This document shows positions 36,929 to 45,738 of a stretch of DNA of 64,000 nt, one piece after another. Source of the DNA: Dokdonella sp. Its GTDB lineage: Bacteria; Pseudomonadota; Gammaproteobacteria; Xanthomonadales; Rhodanobacteraceae. Every line of letters begins with the position of its first letter. Positions within the stretch are counted from its first letter, which is position 1. Where the stretch lies: the NCBI GenBank assembly GCA_016712865.1, contig JADJQH010000008.1, positions 992,001 to 1,056,000 of the forward strand, given 5' to 3'. The notes below the pieces were generated by a model that saw only the letters and a program-made list of their open reading frames with translations, did not search any database and had not been told where the DNA came from. The translations under genes and the position numbers were made by a program.

Positions 36929-37024
36929 AGGCTCACCACGAACGGAAACTACGGGCTCACCACGAACGGAAACTACAGGCTCAACACGAACGGAATTTAC
37001 AGGCTCACCACGAACGGAATTTGC
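36929..37024. repeat. four tandem 24-bp repeats
   Basis: Four consecutive units of 24 bases with consensus AGGCTCACCACGAACGGAAA plus CTAC (36929-36952, 36953-36976, 36977-37000, 37001-37024). They differ at only a few positions. The first unit is the right half of a palindrome that starts at 36914 (CGTTCATGGT). Confidence 0.9.
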
Positions 37025-37049
37025 TGAGCGCCCCCATCCGCCTTCGGCA

Positions 37050-37074
37050 CCTTCCCCCGCTTTGCAGGGGAAGG
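37050..37074. other. short intergenic hairpin
   Basis: CCTTCCCC (37050-37057) and GGGGAAGG (37067-37074) form an 8-bp stem around a 9-base loop. No T-run follows on either strand, so termination is unlikely. It is probably another dispersed palindrome. Confidence 0.5.
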
Positions 37075-37272
37075 GAAATACCCTAGGGTTTTGGGCCATT
37101 GAAATTTGGATCTCCGGATCGCGTCTGGTTTGGACTCTCTTCCTCTGCCACACAAATGGGAGAGGACCCGCGACGGAAATGCTCCCTCTGCCTAGCGGGG
37201 GGGCTTGCCGAAGGCTGAAGGGCGTGTCATGGATCAAGGATAGCAATCAGACGTGTCCCTTCAATCTTGCAA

Positions 37273-37935
37273 TCAGGGTAGAAGTTCGACGCTTTGAATG
37301 ACCACATCCGTCACCGGAACATCACGCGAAAAAGGTCCCTTCGGGGAAGTAGGCACCATCTTGATGGCATCGACGACGTCCATGCCCGAGGTCACCTTGC
37401 CGAACACGGCATAACCCCAGGTTTCCGGCTGCACATCGCTTACATAGTCAAGCACCCGGTTGTCGGCCACATTGATGTAGAACTGTGCGGTCGCCGATTG
37501 TGGGTCCATCGTGCGTGCCATGGCGATGGTGCCATTGGCGTTGGAGAGGCCATTCTTTGCTTCGTTGGGGATTGCCGGCCGGGTGGGCTTCTGGCGCAGG
37601 TCCGGCGTGAAACCGCCACCCTGGATCATGAAATTGTTGATGACGCGATGAAAGATGGTGCCGTTGTAGAAACCGTCTTTCACATACTGCAGGAAGTTCT
37701 CGACGGTCTTCGGCGCCTTTTCGACGTTCAGTTCAACCGTGATGTCGCCCATGCTGGTCTTGATCAGGACGCTCGGGTTCACGACTGCTGCTTGCGGCGC
37801 AGCAGCCCCTGCCTTGGGTTGGGCATCTTTCGCGGATGACGCCGCAGGGGTCTGGGCCATTGCTGCCAGCGGGTAGAGCAGCGCGATTGCCAGCGCAAAC
37901 GCGCTGCGAAGTGTCAGGCTACGGGAAATGGACAT
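37273..37935 (-). CDS. ppiA: periplasmic peptidyl-prolyl cis-trans isomerase (cyclophilin)
   Basis: A 220-residue cyclophilin that speeds proline isomerisation in exported proteins. The signal peptide ([23 protein letters not shown]) and an Ala/Pro-rich stretch precede the cyclophilin domain at about residues 55-218. That domain has [54 protein letters not shown] and WGYAVFGKV. The catalytic Arg is in FHRVI. The ATG at 37935 is chosen because AGGAA precedes it and the signal peptide follows. An upstream in-frame start would bury the signal. It resembles E. coli PpiA in length and export. Confidence 0.9.
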   Translation of the reverse strand: MSISRSLTLRSAFALAIALLYPLAAMAQTPAASSAKDAQPKAGAAAPQAAVVNPSVLIKTSMGDITVELNVEKAPKTVENFLQYVKDGFYNGTIFHRVINNFMIQGGGFTPDLRQKPTRPAIPNEAKNGLSNANGTIAMARTMDPQSATAQFYINVADNRVLDYVSDVQPETWGYAVFGKVTSGMDVVDAIKMVPTSPKGPFSRDVPVTDVVIQSVELLP

Positions 37936-38149
37936 GGATCGGGTTCCTGAAGTTGGGAGCGACCCGACATGATAAGGCGGAATGCATCGATCGATGCAAT
38001 CGGCAATTGCGGTATGCCGGGCGCATTCCGGGCGTCGTGATTCGTTCAAGGATGCGGTGGTTTGGCCAACGCCGCAGTCGGGGTTGGCAGGCGCCGAGGA
38101 TCCATACGATTCGGACTTGATCGGAATGACCGGGGCCCGTATGGCGCCG

Positions 38150-39691
38150 TCAGGCGACGGCCTTGCAATCGCTCCGCTTCACGATTTGCAGATTGATGTC
38201 GATGGCCTTGAGAAAAGAGCGCTCTTGTTCCAGATCCACGCGGGCGAGCGAATGATGTTCGAGCCAGGCTGCCGCAATTTCCAGGGTCAGGTCAGTCCCT
38301 TGTGCAAGTACGCGCAACGGTGGCAGCGGCCCATCACGACGTGAACGATTCAAAAGGACGGCGAGGCGGAGCAAGGCGATCAAATGACGGGTCGTGCCAC
38401 GCATGCGTTCGGGCAATGCGCGCAATGAAGCCTGTTCAGGCTTGCGGCGATGACAGCGAACAATGCAGGCCAGTTGTGCTTGCTCTTGTCGACCGAATCC
38501 GGCCAGGTCGGAATTGGCAACGATGTAGGCCGCATGGAGGTGATGCTGGCTGTGCGCAATCGCCAATCCAATCTCGTGGATTTCGGCACACCAGCGCAGG
38601 ATGGCTTCCGCATGGTTATCCAACTGCCATGCATCGGCAACCTGGACGAACAAAGCGTTTGCCGTCCTGGCAACGCGAAGGGCCTGCGCGGCATCGATAC
38701 CGTAACGTTCGGCAAGTGCGTCAATGCTGGTATTGCGTGAATCGGTGTGCTGCGCGCGACCCAACATGTCGTACAGCAGGCCTTCGCGCATCGCGGTTTC
38801 ACAAACGGTGAGCTGGCGCAACTGGAATGTCGAGAAGATGGCATCGAGGATGGCCACGCCACCGGTGATGACACCAACCCGTTCGCGGGAAAGTCCGGCA
38901 ATATCCAGCGCATCGATGCGACCGACCCGCAACAGATACTCACGCAGCTTGCCGACGCCCTCCAGGCTGATGCCTTGTTCGCACCAGCCATTGGCTTGGG
39001 CGATGCTGCCGATGGCTTTCATGGTTCCCGAGGAACCTACCGCCTCGGTCCATCCGCGCTGACGATAATTGGCGACAAACTGCTGAAGTTCCACGCCGAT
39101 TTCCGCTTGTGCCCGCTGCCACCGCTGCGCGGTGATCTTGCCGTCCTCAAAGAAGCGCAGGGAGCTGGCAATGCAGCCGACCTGGAGACTCTCGCGCTCC
39201 AGTGCCTCGTAGCGCTGTCCGATGATGAACTCGGTACTGCTGCCGCCAATGTCGATGACCAGGCGCGTGTCGTCGTTCATGGGCAGTCCATGGGCCACGC
39301 CTTGATAGATCAGGCGGGCTTCCTCGCGGCCGGAAACCACCTCGATGGGGTGCCCGAGCGCCGTCTCTGCGGGCAGCAGGAAAGTCTGCGGATTCGACAA
39401 CTGGCGAACCGTGTTGGTGGCAACGGCGCGCACATGATGGGACTGGAACCCTTCCAGGCGCTGGCCAAAACGTGCCAGGCACGAGAACGCGGCTTCACGG
39501 CGGTCCCGCGCGAGCGTTCCGTCCTTGCGCAAGCCGGCGGCGAGGCGAATGGTCTCGCGCAGGCGATCAACAACCCGCAACTCCCCATGGGCGTATCGTG
39601 CTACCACCAGATGAAAACTGTTGGAGCCAATGTCCGCGGCGGCGATCAAGTCGCCATCGCGAATTTGCCGGTCAAGGTTGCGGGCACTCAC
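38150..39691 (-). CDS. ppx: exopolyphosphatase Ppx
   Basis: This enzyme releases phosphate from the ends of inorganic polyphosphate, and related enzymes hydrolyse pppGpp. It is an ASKHA-fold protein of 513 residues. Motifs are [16 protein letters not shown] at the N-terminus, [32 protein letters not shown] and [14 protein letters not shown]-terminal HD-like helical domain (about residues 310-500) contains [18 protein letters not shown]. The GTG start at 39691 overlaps the ppk stop by four bases (GTGA), so synthesis is coupled to that of the polyphosphate kinase. Confidence 0.93.
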   Translation of the reverse strand: MSARNLDRQIRDGDLIAAADIGSNSFHLVVARYAHGELRVVDRLRETIRLAAGLRKDGTLARDRREAAFSCLARFGQRLEGFQSHHVRAVATNTVRQLSNPQTFLLPAETALGHPIEVVSGREEARLIYQGVAHGLPMNDDTRLVIDIGGSSTEFIIGQRYEALERESLQVGCIASSLRFFEDGKITAQRWQRAQAEIGVELQQFVANYRQRGWTEAVGSSGTMKAIGSIAQANGWCEQGISLEGVGKLREYLLRVGRIDALDIAGLSRERVGVITGGVAILDAIFSTFQLRQLTVCETAMREGLLYDMLGRAQHTDSRNTSIDALAERYGIDAAQALRVARTANALFVQVADAWQLDNHAEAILRWCAEIHEIGLAIAHSQHHLHAAYIVANSDLAGFGRQEQAQLACIVRCHRRKPEQASLRALPERMRGTTRHLIALLRLAVLLNRSRRDGPLPPLRVLAQGTDLTLEIAAAWLEHHSLARVDLEQERSFLKAIDINLQIVKRSDCKAVA

Positions 39692-41835
39692 GAGCCGTAC
39701 TTCTCAAGAAGCGCAAGCTGGGCACAGTGGGGCGCTTGCGCACCCGGCGTTGCCCGCAGGTAGCTGCCATCGGCTTGCAGATGCCAGGCCTGGGTATTGT
39801 CCGAAAGGTAGTTTTGCAGCGCTTCCTCGTGCACCCTGGAAGCCAGTTTCGGGTCACGGATCGGAAAGCAGGTTTCGACGCGACGCAGCAGGTTTCGATA
39901 GAGCCAATCGGCGCTGGAGCACCAGGTCTCCGGATTGCCATCGTTGTTGAACCAGTACACGCGGCTGTGTTCGAGAAACCGGCCGACAATCGAGCGCACG
40001 CGGATGTTCTCGGAGACTCCGGGAATTCCTGGGCGCAGCGAACATGCGCCGCGCACGATGAGGTCGATGCTGACGCCGGCGCATGAGGCGGCATACAGCG
40101 CGCTGATCACCGAAGATTCGTTCAGTGCATTGATCTTCGCGATGATGCGGCCACCCTTGCCGGCGCGGGCGAACGCGGCTTCGCGCTCGATCTTCGCCAT
40201 GAGCTGGCTGTGCAGGGTGAACGGCGAATGCAGGATCTGCTTGAGATTGATGACCGGGCCAAGTCCGGAAAGCTGCATGAACAACAGATGGGCGTCTTCA
40301 CCGATTTCCGGATCCGCGGTCATCAGGCCAAAATCGGTGTACAGCCGGGAGGTTATCTGGTGATAGTTCCCGGTGGAAAGGTGCACATAGCGGCGCAGCT
40401 CGCCGTGCTCCCGGCGCACGATCAACAGCATCTTGGCATGCGTCTTGAAACCAACCACGCCGTAGACGACCTGGACGCCTGCCTCCTGCAATCGATCGGC
40501 CAGGCTCAGGTTGGCCTCTTCGTCGAAGCGGGCGCGCAGTTCGACGACAACGGTGACGTCTTTGCCAGCGCGCGCGGCATCGATGAGATAGTCGACCAGC
40601 ACGGAGTCATTGCCGGCGCGGTAAAGGGTTTGTTTGATGGCCAGCACGTCGGGGTCGATACTTGCCTGCCTGACCAGCTCGCTGACCGTCGAAAACGACT
40701 CGAATGGATGGTGCAGCAGGATGTCCTGCTTGCGGATTGCAGCAAACAGGCTTTCACCTTCGACGTGGCTGCGACTTACGCGCTGCACGAACTGCGGGTA
40801 CTTCAGGTCCGGCCGGTCGATCTGGTCATAGATCGCAACGCTGCGATTCACGTTTACCGGACCGTCGCACAAATAGACGTCGGTATCGCCGAGTTCGAAA
40901 TTTTGTTCAAGCAGGCGGGTGATGGCGCGAGGGCAATTGGCGCCCACTTCCAGGCGCACGGCTTTCGCGTAGCCGCGACCGCGCAACTCGTCGCGTACGG
41001 CAAGGGCGAGGTCGTTGACCTCATCCTCCTCCACGAAAAGTTCGCTGTTGCGCGTAACCCGAAACTGGTAGGAGCCCTTCACCTGCATGCCGGGGAACAA
41101 TTCATCCATGAATTCGTGCAGCAAGTCGGAGAGGAACACGAAGTCGATGGTTGAGTCCGAAACCTGGCCCGGAAGTCGAATGATTCTTGGCAGGGAGCGC
41201 GGCGCACGCAGCAAGGCCATGTGCCCTTCGCGACCGAAGGCATCCTTGCCGGACAGCACAACGGCAAGAGTCAGGCTCTTGTTGAGGATGCGTGGGAATG
41301 GGTGTGCAGGATCAAGCCCGAGCGGTGAAAGCACCGGCAGGACTTCCTGCCGAAAATAGCCGTGCAACCAGTTTCGTTGCTTGGCAGTCCAGGACTTGCG
41401 AAAGAGGAATCGAATGCCTTCGCGCTCCAGTTCCGGCAGCAAAGTGCGGTTCCAGAACGCGTATTGCCTCTCGACCAGCGCCATTGCGCGGCTTCGGATC
41501 TGCGCAAGAACTTCATTGATTGCAAGTGCATCTGCACGCGGATACGTCTCACCGAAGGCGAGTTGGTGTTTGAGGATGGCCACGCGCACCTCGAAGAACT
41601 CATCGAGGTTGGTGCACGAGATGCACAGGAATCGCAGTCGTTCGAGCAGCGGATTGCTCGCGTCTTCGGCCTGGGCCATGACCCTGAAATTGAATTCGAG
41701 CTGGGCCAGCTCACGATTCAGGTAAAGGGCGGGATCGCTGAATTCCGGGTGCGCCTCGGAGGTGGCGTCGACACCATTCGCGGCGATTCCGGCTTCCGTG
41801 CCCTTGGCCGAGGCGTCATCCAGCGGAAGGTTCAT
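39688..41835 (-). CDS. ppk: polyphosphate kinase Ppk1
   Basis: This enzyme polymerises ATP gamma-phosphate into polyphosphate. It is membrane-associated, with 715 residues. PPK1 landmarks are the N-domain YLNRELAQLEFNFRVM, FISCTNLDEFFEVRVA and the HKD-type active site with VVGFKTHAKMLLIVRRE (phospho-His at about 466). The second His block is FLEHSRVYWFNNDGNPE. A start at ATG 41835 (MNLPLDDASAKG) is preferred, giving a 20-bp overlap with phoR. A longer frame into phoR is not family-like. The position directly behind phoBR suggests phosphate-starvation control of polyphosphate synthesis. Confidence 0.93.
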   Translation of the reverse strand: MNLPLDDASAKGTEAGIAANGVDATSEAHPEFSDPALYLNRELAQLEFNFRVMAQAEDASNPLLERLRFLCISCTNLDEFFEVRVAILKHQLAFGETYPRADALAINEVLAQIRSRAMALVERQYAFWNRTLLPELEREGIRFLFRKSWTAKQRNWLHGYFRQEVLPVLSPLGLDPAHPFPRILNKSLTLAVVLSGKDAFGREGHMALLRAPRSLPRIIRLPGQVSDSTIDFVFLSDLLHEFMDELFPGMQVKGSYQFRVTRNSELFVEEDEVNDLALAVRDELRGRGYAKAVRLEVGANCPRAITRLLEQNFELGDTDVYLCDGPVNVNRSVAIYDQIDRPDLKYPQFVQRVSRSHVEGESLFAAIRKQDILLHHPFESFSTVSELVRQASIDPDVLAIKQTLYRAGNDSVLVDYLIDAARAGKDVTVVVELRARFDEEANLSLADRLQEAGVQVVYGVVGFKTHAKMLLIVRREHGELRRYVHLSTGNYHQITSRLYTDFGLMTADPEIGEDAHLLFMQLSGLGPVINLKQILHSPFTLHSQLMAKIEREAAFARAGKGGRIIAKINALNESSVISALYAASCAGVSIDLIVRGACSLRPGIPGVSENIRVRSIVGRFLEHSRVYWFNNDGNPETWCSSADWLYRNLLRRVETCFPIRDPKLASRVHEEALQNYLSDNTQAWHLQADGSYLRATPGAQAPHCAQLALLEKYGS

Positions 41836-42901
41836 CTCGGCAATCCTCAATCTGTTTTGCAGGGGCCAGCAATCGCTCGGAACCAAACACGCAGGTAAAA
41901 CTGCTGCCGCTTCCAGGCTGGCTCTCGACTTCAAGATGTGCATCATGCAGCTGAAGGACGTGCTTGACTATGGACAGTCCCAGCCCGGTTCCGCCGGTTT
42001 CCCGCGAACGGCTAGTGGACACCCGATAAAAGCGCTCGGTCAGGCGTGGCAGATGTTGAGGGGAGATTCCATAGCCGGTGTCGGTGACACGCAGTCGACC
42101 ACCGCGATGATCGCTGGACCAGTTGATGTGAATCGTGCCGCCGATGGGGGTGTAGCGGACTGCATTGCTGACCAGGTTCGAAAAGGCACTGTAGAGGTCG
42201 CGCGACGATCCTTCGAGGTCGCGATCACTGTCACGGCTGGCGGTGACCGCGTGGCGTCCCTGGCTCAGTCCCTCAGCATCCCGCTTCAATGCATTGATCA
42301 TCGGTTCCATGGGCACCCGCGCGCGCGGCAGGACCACTTCGGCATCGAGGCGGGAAAGGGTGAGCAGGTCTTCCACGATCTGCGTCATGCGCCGTGACTG
42401 GCTGCGCAGCTCACGGATGATCGACTCGTATTCGGGAATCTGTTCAGGCTCGATGAAGTCGAGATAGCCATGCACAACAGTCAGTGGCGTACGCAGTTCG
42501 TGCGAGACATTGGCAATGAAATCCCGTCGCATCTGTTCAAGGCGCAGGACCTGGCTGACATCCCGCGCGAGCAGCAGCGCGGAGTCCTCGTCGTAGGGAA
42601 TGAGATGCAGATTGAGATGCATCGATTCATTGGTCGGGGAAGTGACGCTGGCGAGGACATCGGCACCCCCGCGGTTGATCCATTCATCCAACCCCGGGAT
42701 CGACACCACGGAAGTCAGCGGCTGGTTCAATGCGCCGGGATAGGCAAGTCCGAAAATGCTGCCGGCCGCAGGATTGAACCAGCGGATGCGATGTGCGCCG
42801 TCAATGGCGACCATGGCATCCGGAAGGGCTGCCGCGGCATCACGGAATGCGCGCAGGAGTCCAACCAGGTGGGAACGACGATGTGCTGAAGGGCGTGTCA
42901 C
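41816..42901 (-). CDS. phoR: phosphate regulon sensor histidine kinase PhoR (no membrane anchor)
   Basis: A histidine kinase of 361 residues paired with PhoB. A PAS domain comes first (LPDAMVAIDGAHRIRWFNPAA at about 26-46). The H-box FIANVSHELRTPL follows with phospho-His134, then the N-box SNLVSNAVRYTP and G-boxes DTGYGIS and GGTGLGLSIVKH. Typical PhoR proteins are about 430 residues with two N-terminal transmembrane helices. Here the frame starts with GTG at 42901, overlapping the phoB stop by four bases, and no hydrophobic helix precedes the PAS domain. It is either a soluble PhoR or one recruited through partners such as PhoU. Confidence 0.88.
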   Translation of the reverse strand: MTRPSAHRRSHLVGLLRAFRDAAAALPDAMVAIDGAHRIRWFNPAAGSIFGLAYPGALNQPLTSVVSIPGLDEWINRGGADVLASVTSPTNESMHLNLHLIPYDEDSALLLARDVSQVLRLEQMRRDFIANVSHELRTPLTVVHGYLDFIEPEQIPEYESIIRELRSQSRRMTQIVEDLLTLSRLDAEVVLPRARVPMEPMINALKRDAEGLSQGRHAVTASRDSDRDLEGSSRDLYSAFSNLVSNAVRYTPIGGTIHINWSSDHRGGRLRVTDTGYGISPQHLPRLTERFYRVSTSRSRETGGTGLGLSIVKHVLQLHDAHLEVESQPGSGSSFTCVFGSERLLAPAKQIEDCRDEPSAG

Positions 42902-43587
42902 GTGGTGGCTGAAAAGCGGTAGCCGGCGCCGCGCACGGTTTGTACGAGGCCTTCCATGCCGAAGGGGGTCAGGGTAAGCCGCAAGCGACGGATATGCACG
43001 TCAACCGTGCGTTCTTCCACATAGACACCGCCGCCCCAGACGTGGTCGAGCAGTTGGCTCCGCGAATAGACCCGCTCCGGGTGGGTCATGAAGAAATGCA
43101 GCAGCCGGTATTCGGTCGGCCCGATGGATATGGACTGATCGCCAGCGAAAACCCGATGCGCTCCACAATCCATGCGCAGTCCGGCGATTTCGATGACGCC
43201 GTCCGCGTCTTCACCGTGGGTGCGGCGCATGACGGCGCGGATGCGTGCAATCAATTCGCGCGCCGAGAAGGGTTTCACCACATAGTCATCGACACCGGCA
43301 TCGAAACCGTTGACGCGGTCGGGTTCCTCACCGCGCGCGGTCAGCATGATGATGGGCACTTCGCGGGTCAGTTCGTCCTTTCGAAGCAACCGGGCAAGCT
43401 CTATTCCACTCATGCCGGGCAGCATCCAGTCCAGCAAGATGAGATCAGGCACCTGGTCGCCAATCACGGCCTTGGCAGCCCTGGCGTCGCCTGCGTGAAG
43501 GGTTTGCATGCCCGCCTTGCGCAGTGCAAACGCGACCATGTCGCGGATGGCGGGCTCGTCTTCGACAATAAGTACTCGTTTTTGCAC
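42898..43587 (-). CDS. phoB: phosphate regulon response regulator PhoB
   Basis: An OmpR/PhoB-family response regulator that activates phosphate-starvation genes. It has 229 residues, the same as E. coli PhoB. The receiver domain (QKRVLIVEDEPAIRDMV, phospho-acceptor Asp53 in LLDWMLPGMSG, KPFSARELIARI) is followed by a winged helix (IGPTEYRLLHFFMTHPERVYSRSQLLDHVWG...RTVDVHIRRLR). The GTG at 43587 is preferred over another GTG 13 codons upstream because it gives the conserved N-terminus and length. It lies 44 bases after the M48 protease gene and overlaps phoR by 4 bases. Confidence 0.94.
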   Translation of the reverse strand: MQKRVLIVEDEPAIRDMVAFALRKAGMQTLHAGDARAAKAVIGDQVPDLILLDWMLPGMSGIELARLLRKDELTREVPIIMLTARGEEPDRVNGFDAGVDDYVVKPFSARELIARIRAVMRRTHGEDADGVIEIAGLRMDCGAHRVFAGDQSISIGPTEYRLLHFFMTHPERVYSRSQLLDHVWGGGVYVEERTVDVHIRRLRLTLTPFGMEGLVQTVRGAGYRFSATT

Positions 43588-43631
43588 GGATTCTCGGGAA
43601 AATGGAGCACTGGGGGGCTCCTGCACGGGCG

Positions 43632-45320
43632 CTATTGCAACGGAGCAATGTTACGGCGGCGTGACAAGTCAAGACAGCTTTGTTGCGGACACAGTGAAAG
43701 CCGGGCACTTTCGCGGGCCCCGTCCGCATCGGGCTGGCGGCGCTCGCTCTTGCGCATGTCGAGCACCGCTGGAGTCATGGCGGTGATGCGCGCCTCCACG
43801 CGTGCGCGCTGGTAGTAGGTCAATTCCGGCTTGCTGGAGAGGGCTTTCAACTGGTTCAGGGCATCTTCGACCCGACCATTCAGATACGCCCACTCGGCAT
43901 AGGCTTCCGCGGCCCGAATCGATTCGCCGGCAAGTTCGCTGGCACGCGCAAAGCTGTGCTGGAGTTCGGGGTCGTCTGTGTAGCGACCAATCAAGGGGCG
44001 CAGCAGATCCTGCGCACGCCGGGCGGATTCGGCCTCTTCGCGGGCAAGCAATGCGTCGGTATAGGCAAGAACAATGGCGCGGTTGCCGGGGTAGTTGGTG
44101 TTCAGACGCTGGTAGGCAGAAAACGCACTGTTCTTCTGGCCGGCCTGGTCCTCCGCATGGGCCAGCCCGAGCATGAAGGTCAAGTTGTCCGGGAAGTCCT
44201 CGGTCAGTTGCTTGAACTCGGCGATCGCGGTTCGCGGCTGACGCGCTCGAACCAAAGCCAGGGCATGACCGTACCGATTGGCCACGGAAGGCCGTGCTTC
44301 CCGTTCCAGTTCATCGGAGTAGTAGCGGAGTATTGAGTTGGCGGAGTCGGCGGCTAGCGTGCGTGCACGCTCCTTCATCAGCACGAAAGCATTGGTGTCG
44401 GTTGCCCCTGGGCCGGATCCTTCGTTGCCGCGCTTGCTGGCCGCTCCGGGGAAGGAAAGGTCGAGTTCCGAATGACCGGGCAAAACCGTCCTGCTCGGTT
44501 GATTCAGGGTGACTGCCCCTCGCAGAGGCTGAGTCTTGTGCAACTGGACTGCACGCGCCTTGGCATCGGCAATGCGATTGACATCTACCGGGTGGGTACG
44601 CAGGAATTCGGGAACGTCCACGCCGTTGACACGCATGACGCGCTGCATGGTGGCGAATGTCTCGGCCATGGCCAGCGGTTCGAAGCCCGCGCGGGTGAGA
44701 GTCTGGATGCCGACCCGATCCGCCTCGATTTCATCGTAGCGTGTGAAATTGATTGCGCGTTGCTGGATCAGGGAAATTCCACTCATCAACGCTGCCTGGC
44801 TTGCATCATCACTGCGTCCGGCGCTGGCGACCAGGGCGCCCAGCATGGCCAGTGCAATCGGGATGGTGCTCTTTTTGGAATCCTCGAAGGCGCGCAGCAG
44901 GTGTTGTTGGGTGACATGGGCAATTTCATGCGCGATGACAGCGGCGAGTTCGTCCTCGCTGGACATGGCATTGATCAGACCGACGTTTACGCCGATGTAT
45001 CCGCCGGGAGCCGCAAACGCGTTGATGTCATTGCTGCGAACCACGAAGAAGGTGAATTCCAGGTCCGGGCGGTCACTGTAGGAAACCAGTCGGTAGCCGA
45101 GGTCTTGCAGGTAATCGCTGACAAGCGGGTCATCCAGCACATAGTTGTAGGCGCGCATTTCATGGAGCATCGAAGCTCCGTAGGCCTTCATTTCCCCAGG
45201 CGACATGGCCGACGCGGCGGAACTGCCGATGTCGGGCAGCTTTACCGAGGTTTCCTGGGCGCCGGCCAAACCCGTGCACGCGGTGGCAAGGATCAGGCTC
45301 AGCCAGTTGAGTTTGCGCAT
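43632..45320 (-). CDS. bepA: periplasmic M48 metalloprotease with TPRs (BepA-like)
   Basis: A probable outer-membrane-assembly quality-control protease, as in E. coli BepA (LptD and BamA substrates). It has 562 residues. The signal peptide is SLILATACTGLAGA. The M48 domain carries HEIAH at 131-135 and the downstream glutamate ligand in RYDEIEADRVG. NDINAFAAPGGYIGVN precedes the zinc site as in the family. The C-terminal half is TPR-like (RYGHALALVRARQPRTAIAEF, TFMLGLAHAEDQAGQ). It is first in the run bepA-phoB-phoR-ppk-ppx, and divergent from the glutaredoxin gene. Confidence 0.9.
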   Translation of the reverse strand: MRKLNWLSLILATACTGLAGAQETSVKLPDIGSSAASAMSPGEMKAYGASMLHEMRAYNYVLDDPLVSDYLQDLGYRLVSYSDRPDLEFTFFVVRSNDINAFAAPGGYIGVNVGLINAMSSEDELAAVIAHEIAHVTQQHLLRAFEDSKKSTIPIALAMLGALVASAGRSDDASQAALMSGISLIQQRAINFTRYDEIEADRVGIQTLTRAGFEPLAMAETFATMQRVMRVNGVDVPEFLRTHPVDVNRIADAKARAVQLHKTQPLRGAVTLNQPSRTVLPGHSELDLSFPGAASKRGNEGSGPGATDTNAFVLMKERARTLAADSANSILRYYSDELEREARPSVANRYGHALALVRARQPRTAIAEFKQLTEDFPDNLTFMLGLAHAEDQAGQKNSAFSAYQRLNTNYPGNRAIVLAYTDALLAREEAESARRAQDLLRPLIGRYTDDPELQHSFARASELAGESIRAAEAYAEWAYLNGRVEDALNQLKALSSKPELTYYQRARVEARITAMTPAVLDMRKSERRQPDADGARESARLSLCPQQSCLDLSRRRNIAPLQ

Positions 45321-45462
45321 GGCTTGTGAACTCCGCGAGGCAGCACCATGTGCAGTGTAATGCGCATTTGCTTAAGCTTGCGTGATGATGCCGACGGGGA
45401 CTGCCCTGAGCCCGTTGGCAGCTGAAACCGCCCCGTCGATCCTCAAGTCTGGAGCCATTCAC

Positions 45463-45711
45463 ATGCCAGTTGTCGAGATGTACACCACGGCCATTTGCCC
45501 GTATTGCGTGGCCGCGAAAAACCTGCTCAAACAGAAAGGGTTCGACTACACCGAATTTCGCGTGGATACCGATCCTTCACGATTCGAGGAAATGCTCGCG
45601 CGGTCGGGTGGACGGCGCTCTGTGCCGCAGATTTTCATCAATTCAAACCACATTGGTGGTTTCGATGACCTGGTGGCGGCGGATCGCGGTGGAAAACTGG
45701 AAAACCTCTGA
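45463..45711 (+). CDS. grxC: glutaredoxin 3 (GrxC)
   Basis: A glutathione-dependent dithiol oxidoreductase of the cytoplasm, 82 residues. The active site CPYC is at residues 12-15 (YTTAICPYCVAAKNLL). SVPQIFINSNHIGGFDDL contains the cis-Pro and glutathione-binding GGFDD. The ATG at 45463 has GGAG at 45451-45454. Upstream in-frame starts would add a non-family extension. It is divergent from bepA and convergent with the next gene. Confidence 0.93.
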   Translation: MPVVEMYTTAICPYCVAAKNLLKQKGFDYTEFRVDTDPSRFEEMLARSGGRRSVPQIFINSNHIGGFDDLVAADRGGKLENL

Positions 45712-45738
45712 AAGCACGCGCATGCGATGGTGCTGACG

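Larger units (their letters stand above)
36806..37272. other. gene-less 467-bp spacer rich in repeats
   Basis: No gene is supported. It holds the palindrome at 36914-36945, the 24-bp tandem array at 36929-37024, a CCTTCCCC/GGGGAAGG hairpin at 37050-37074 and a G-rich stretch near 37195. The long frame across it on the minus strand only reads the tandem repeats as an eight-residue motif. Confidence 0.6.

Noticed and set aside
36929-37024. Possible CRISPR array
   Set aside because: The 24-bp units are directly contiguous with no spacers, and no cas genes are nearby.
36917-37246. A minus-strand frame ending in repeated VSVRGEPV residues
   Set aside because: The repeat is simply the 24-bp tandem DNA repeat read in frame. 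No other coding evidence.
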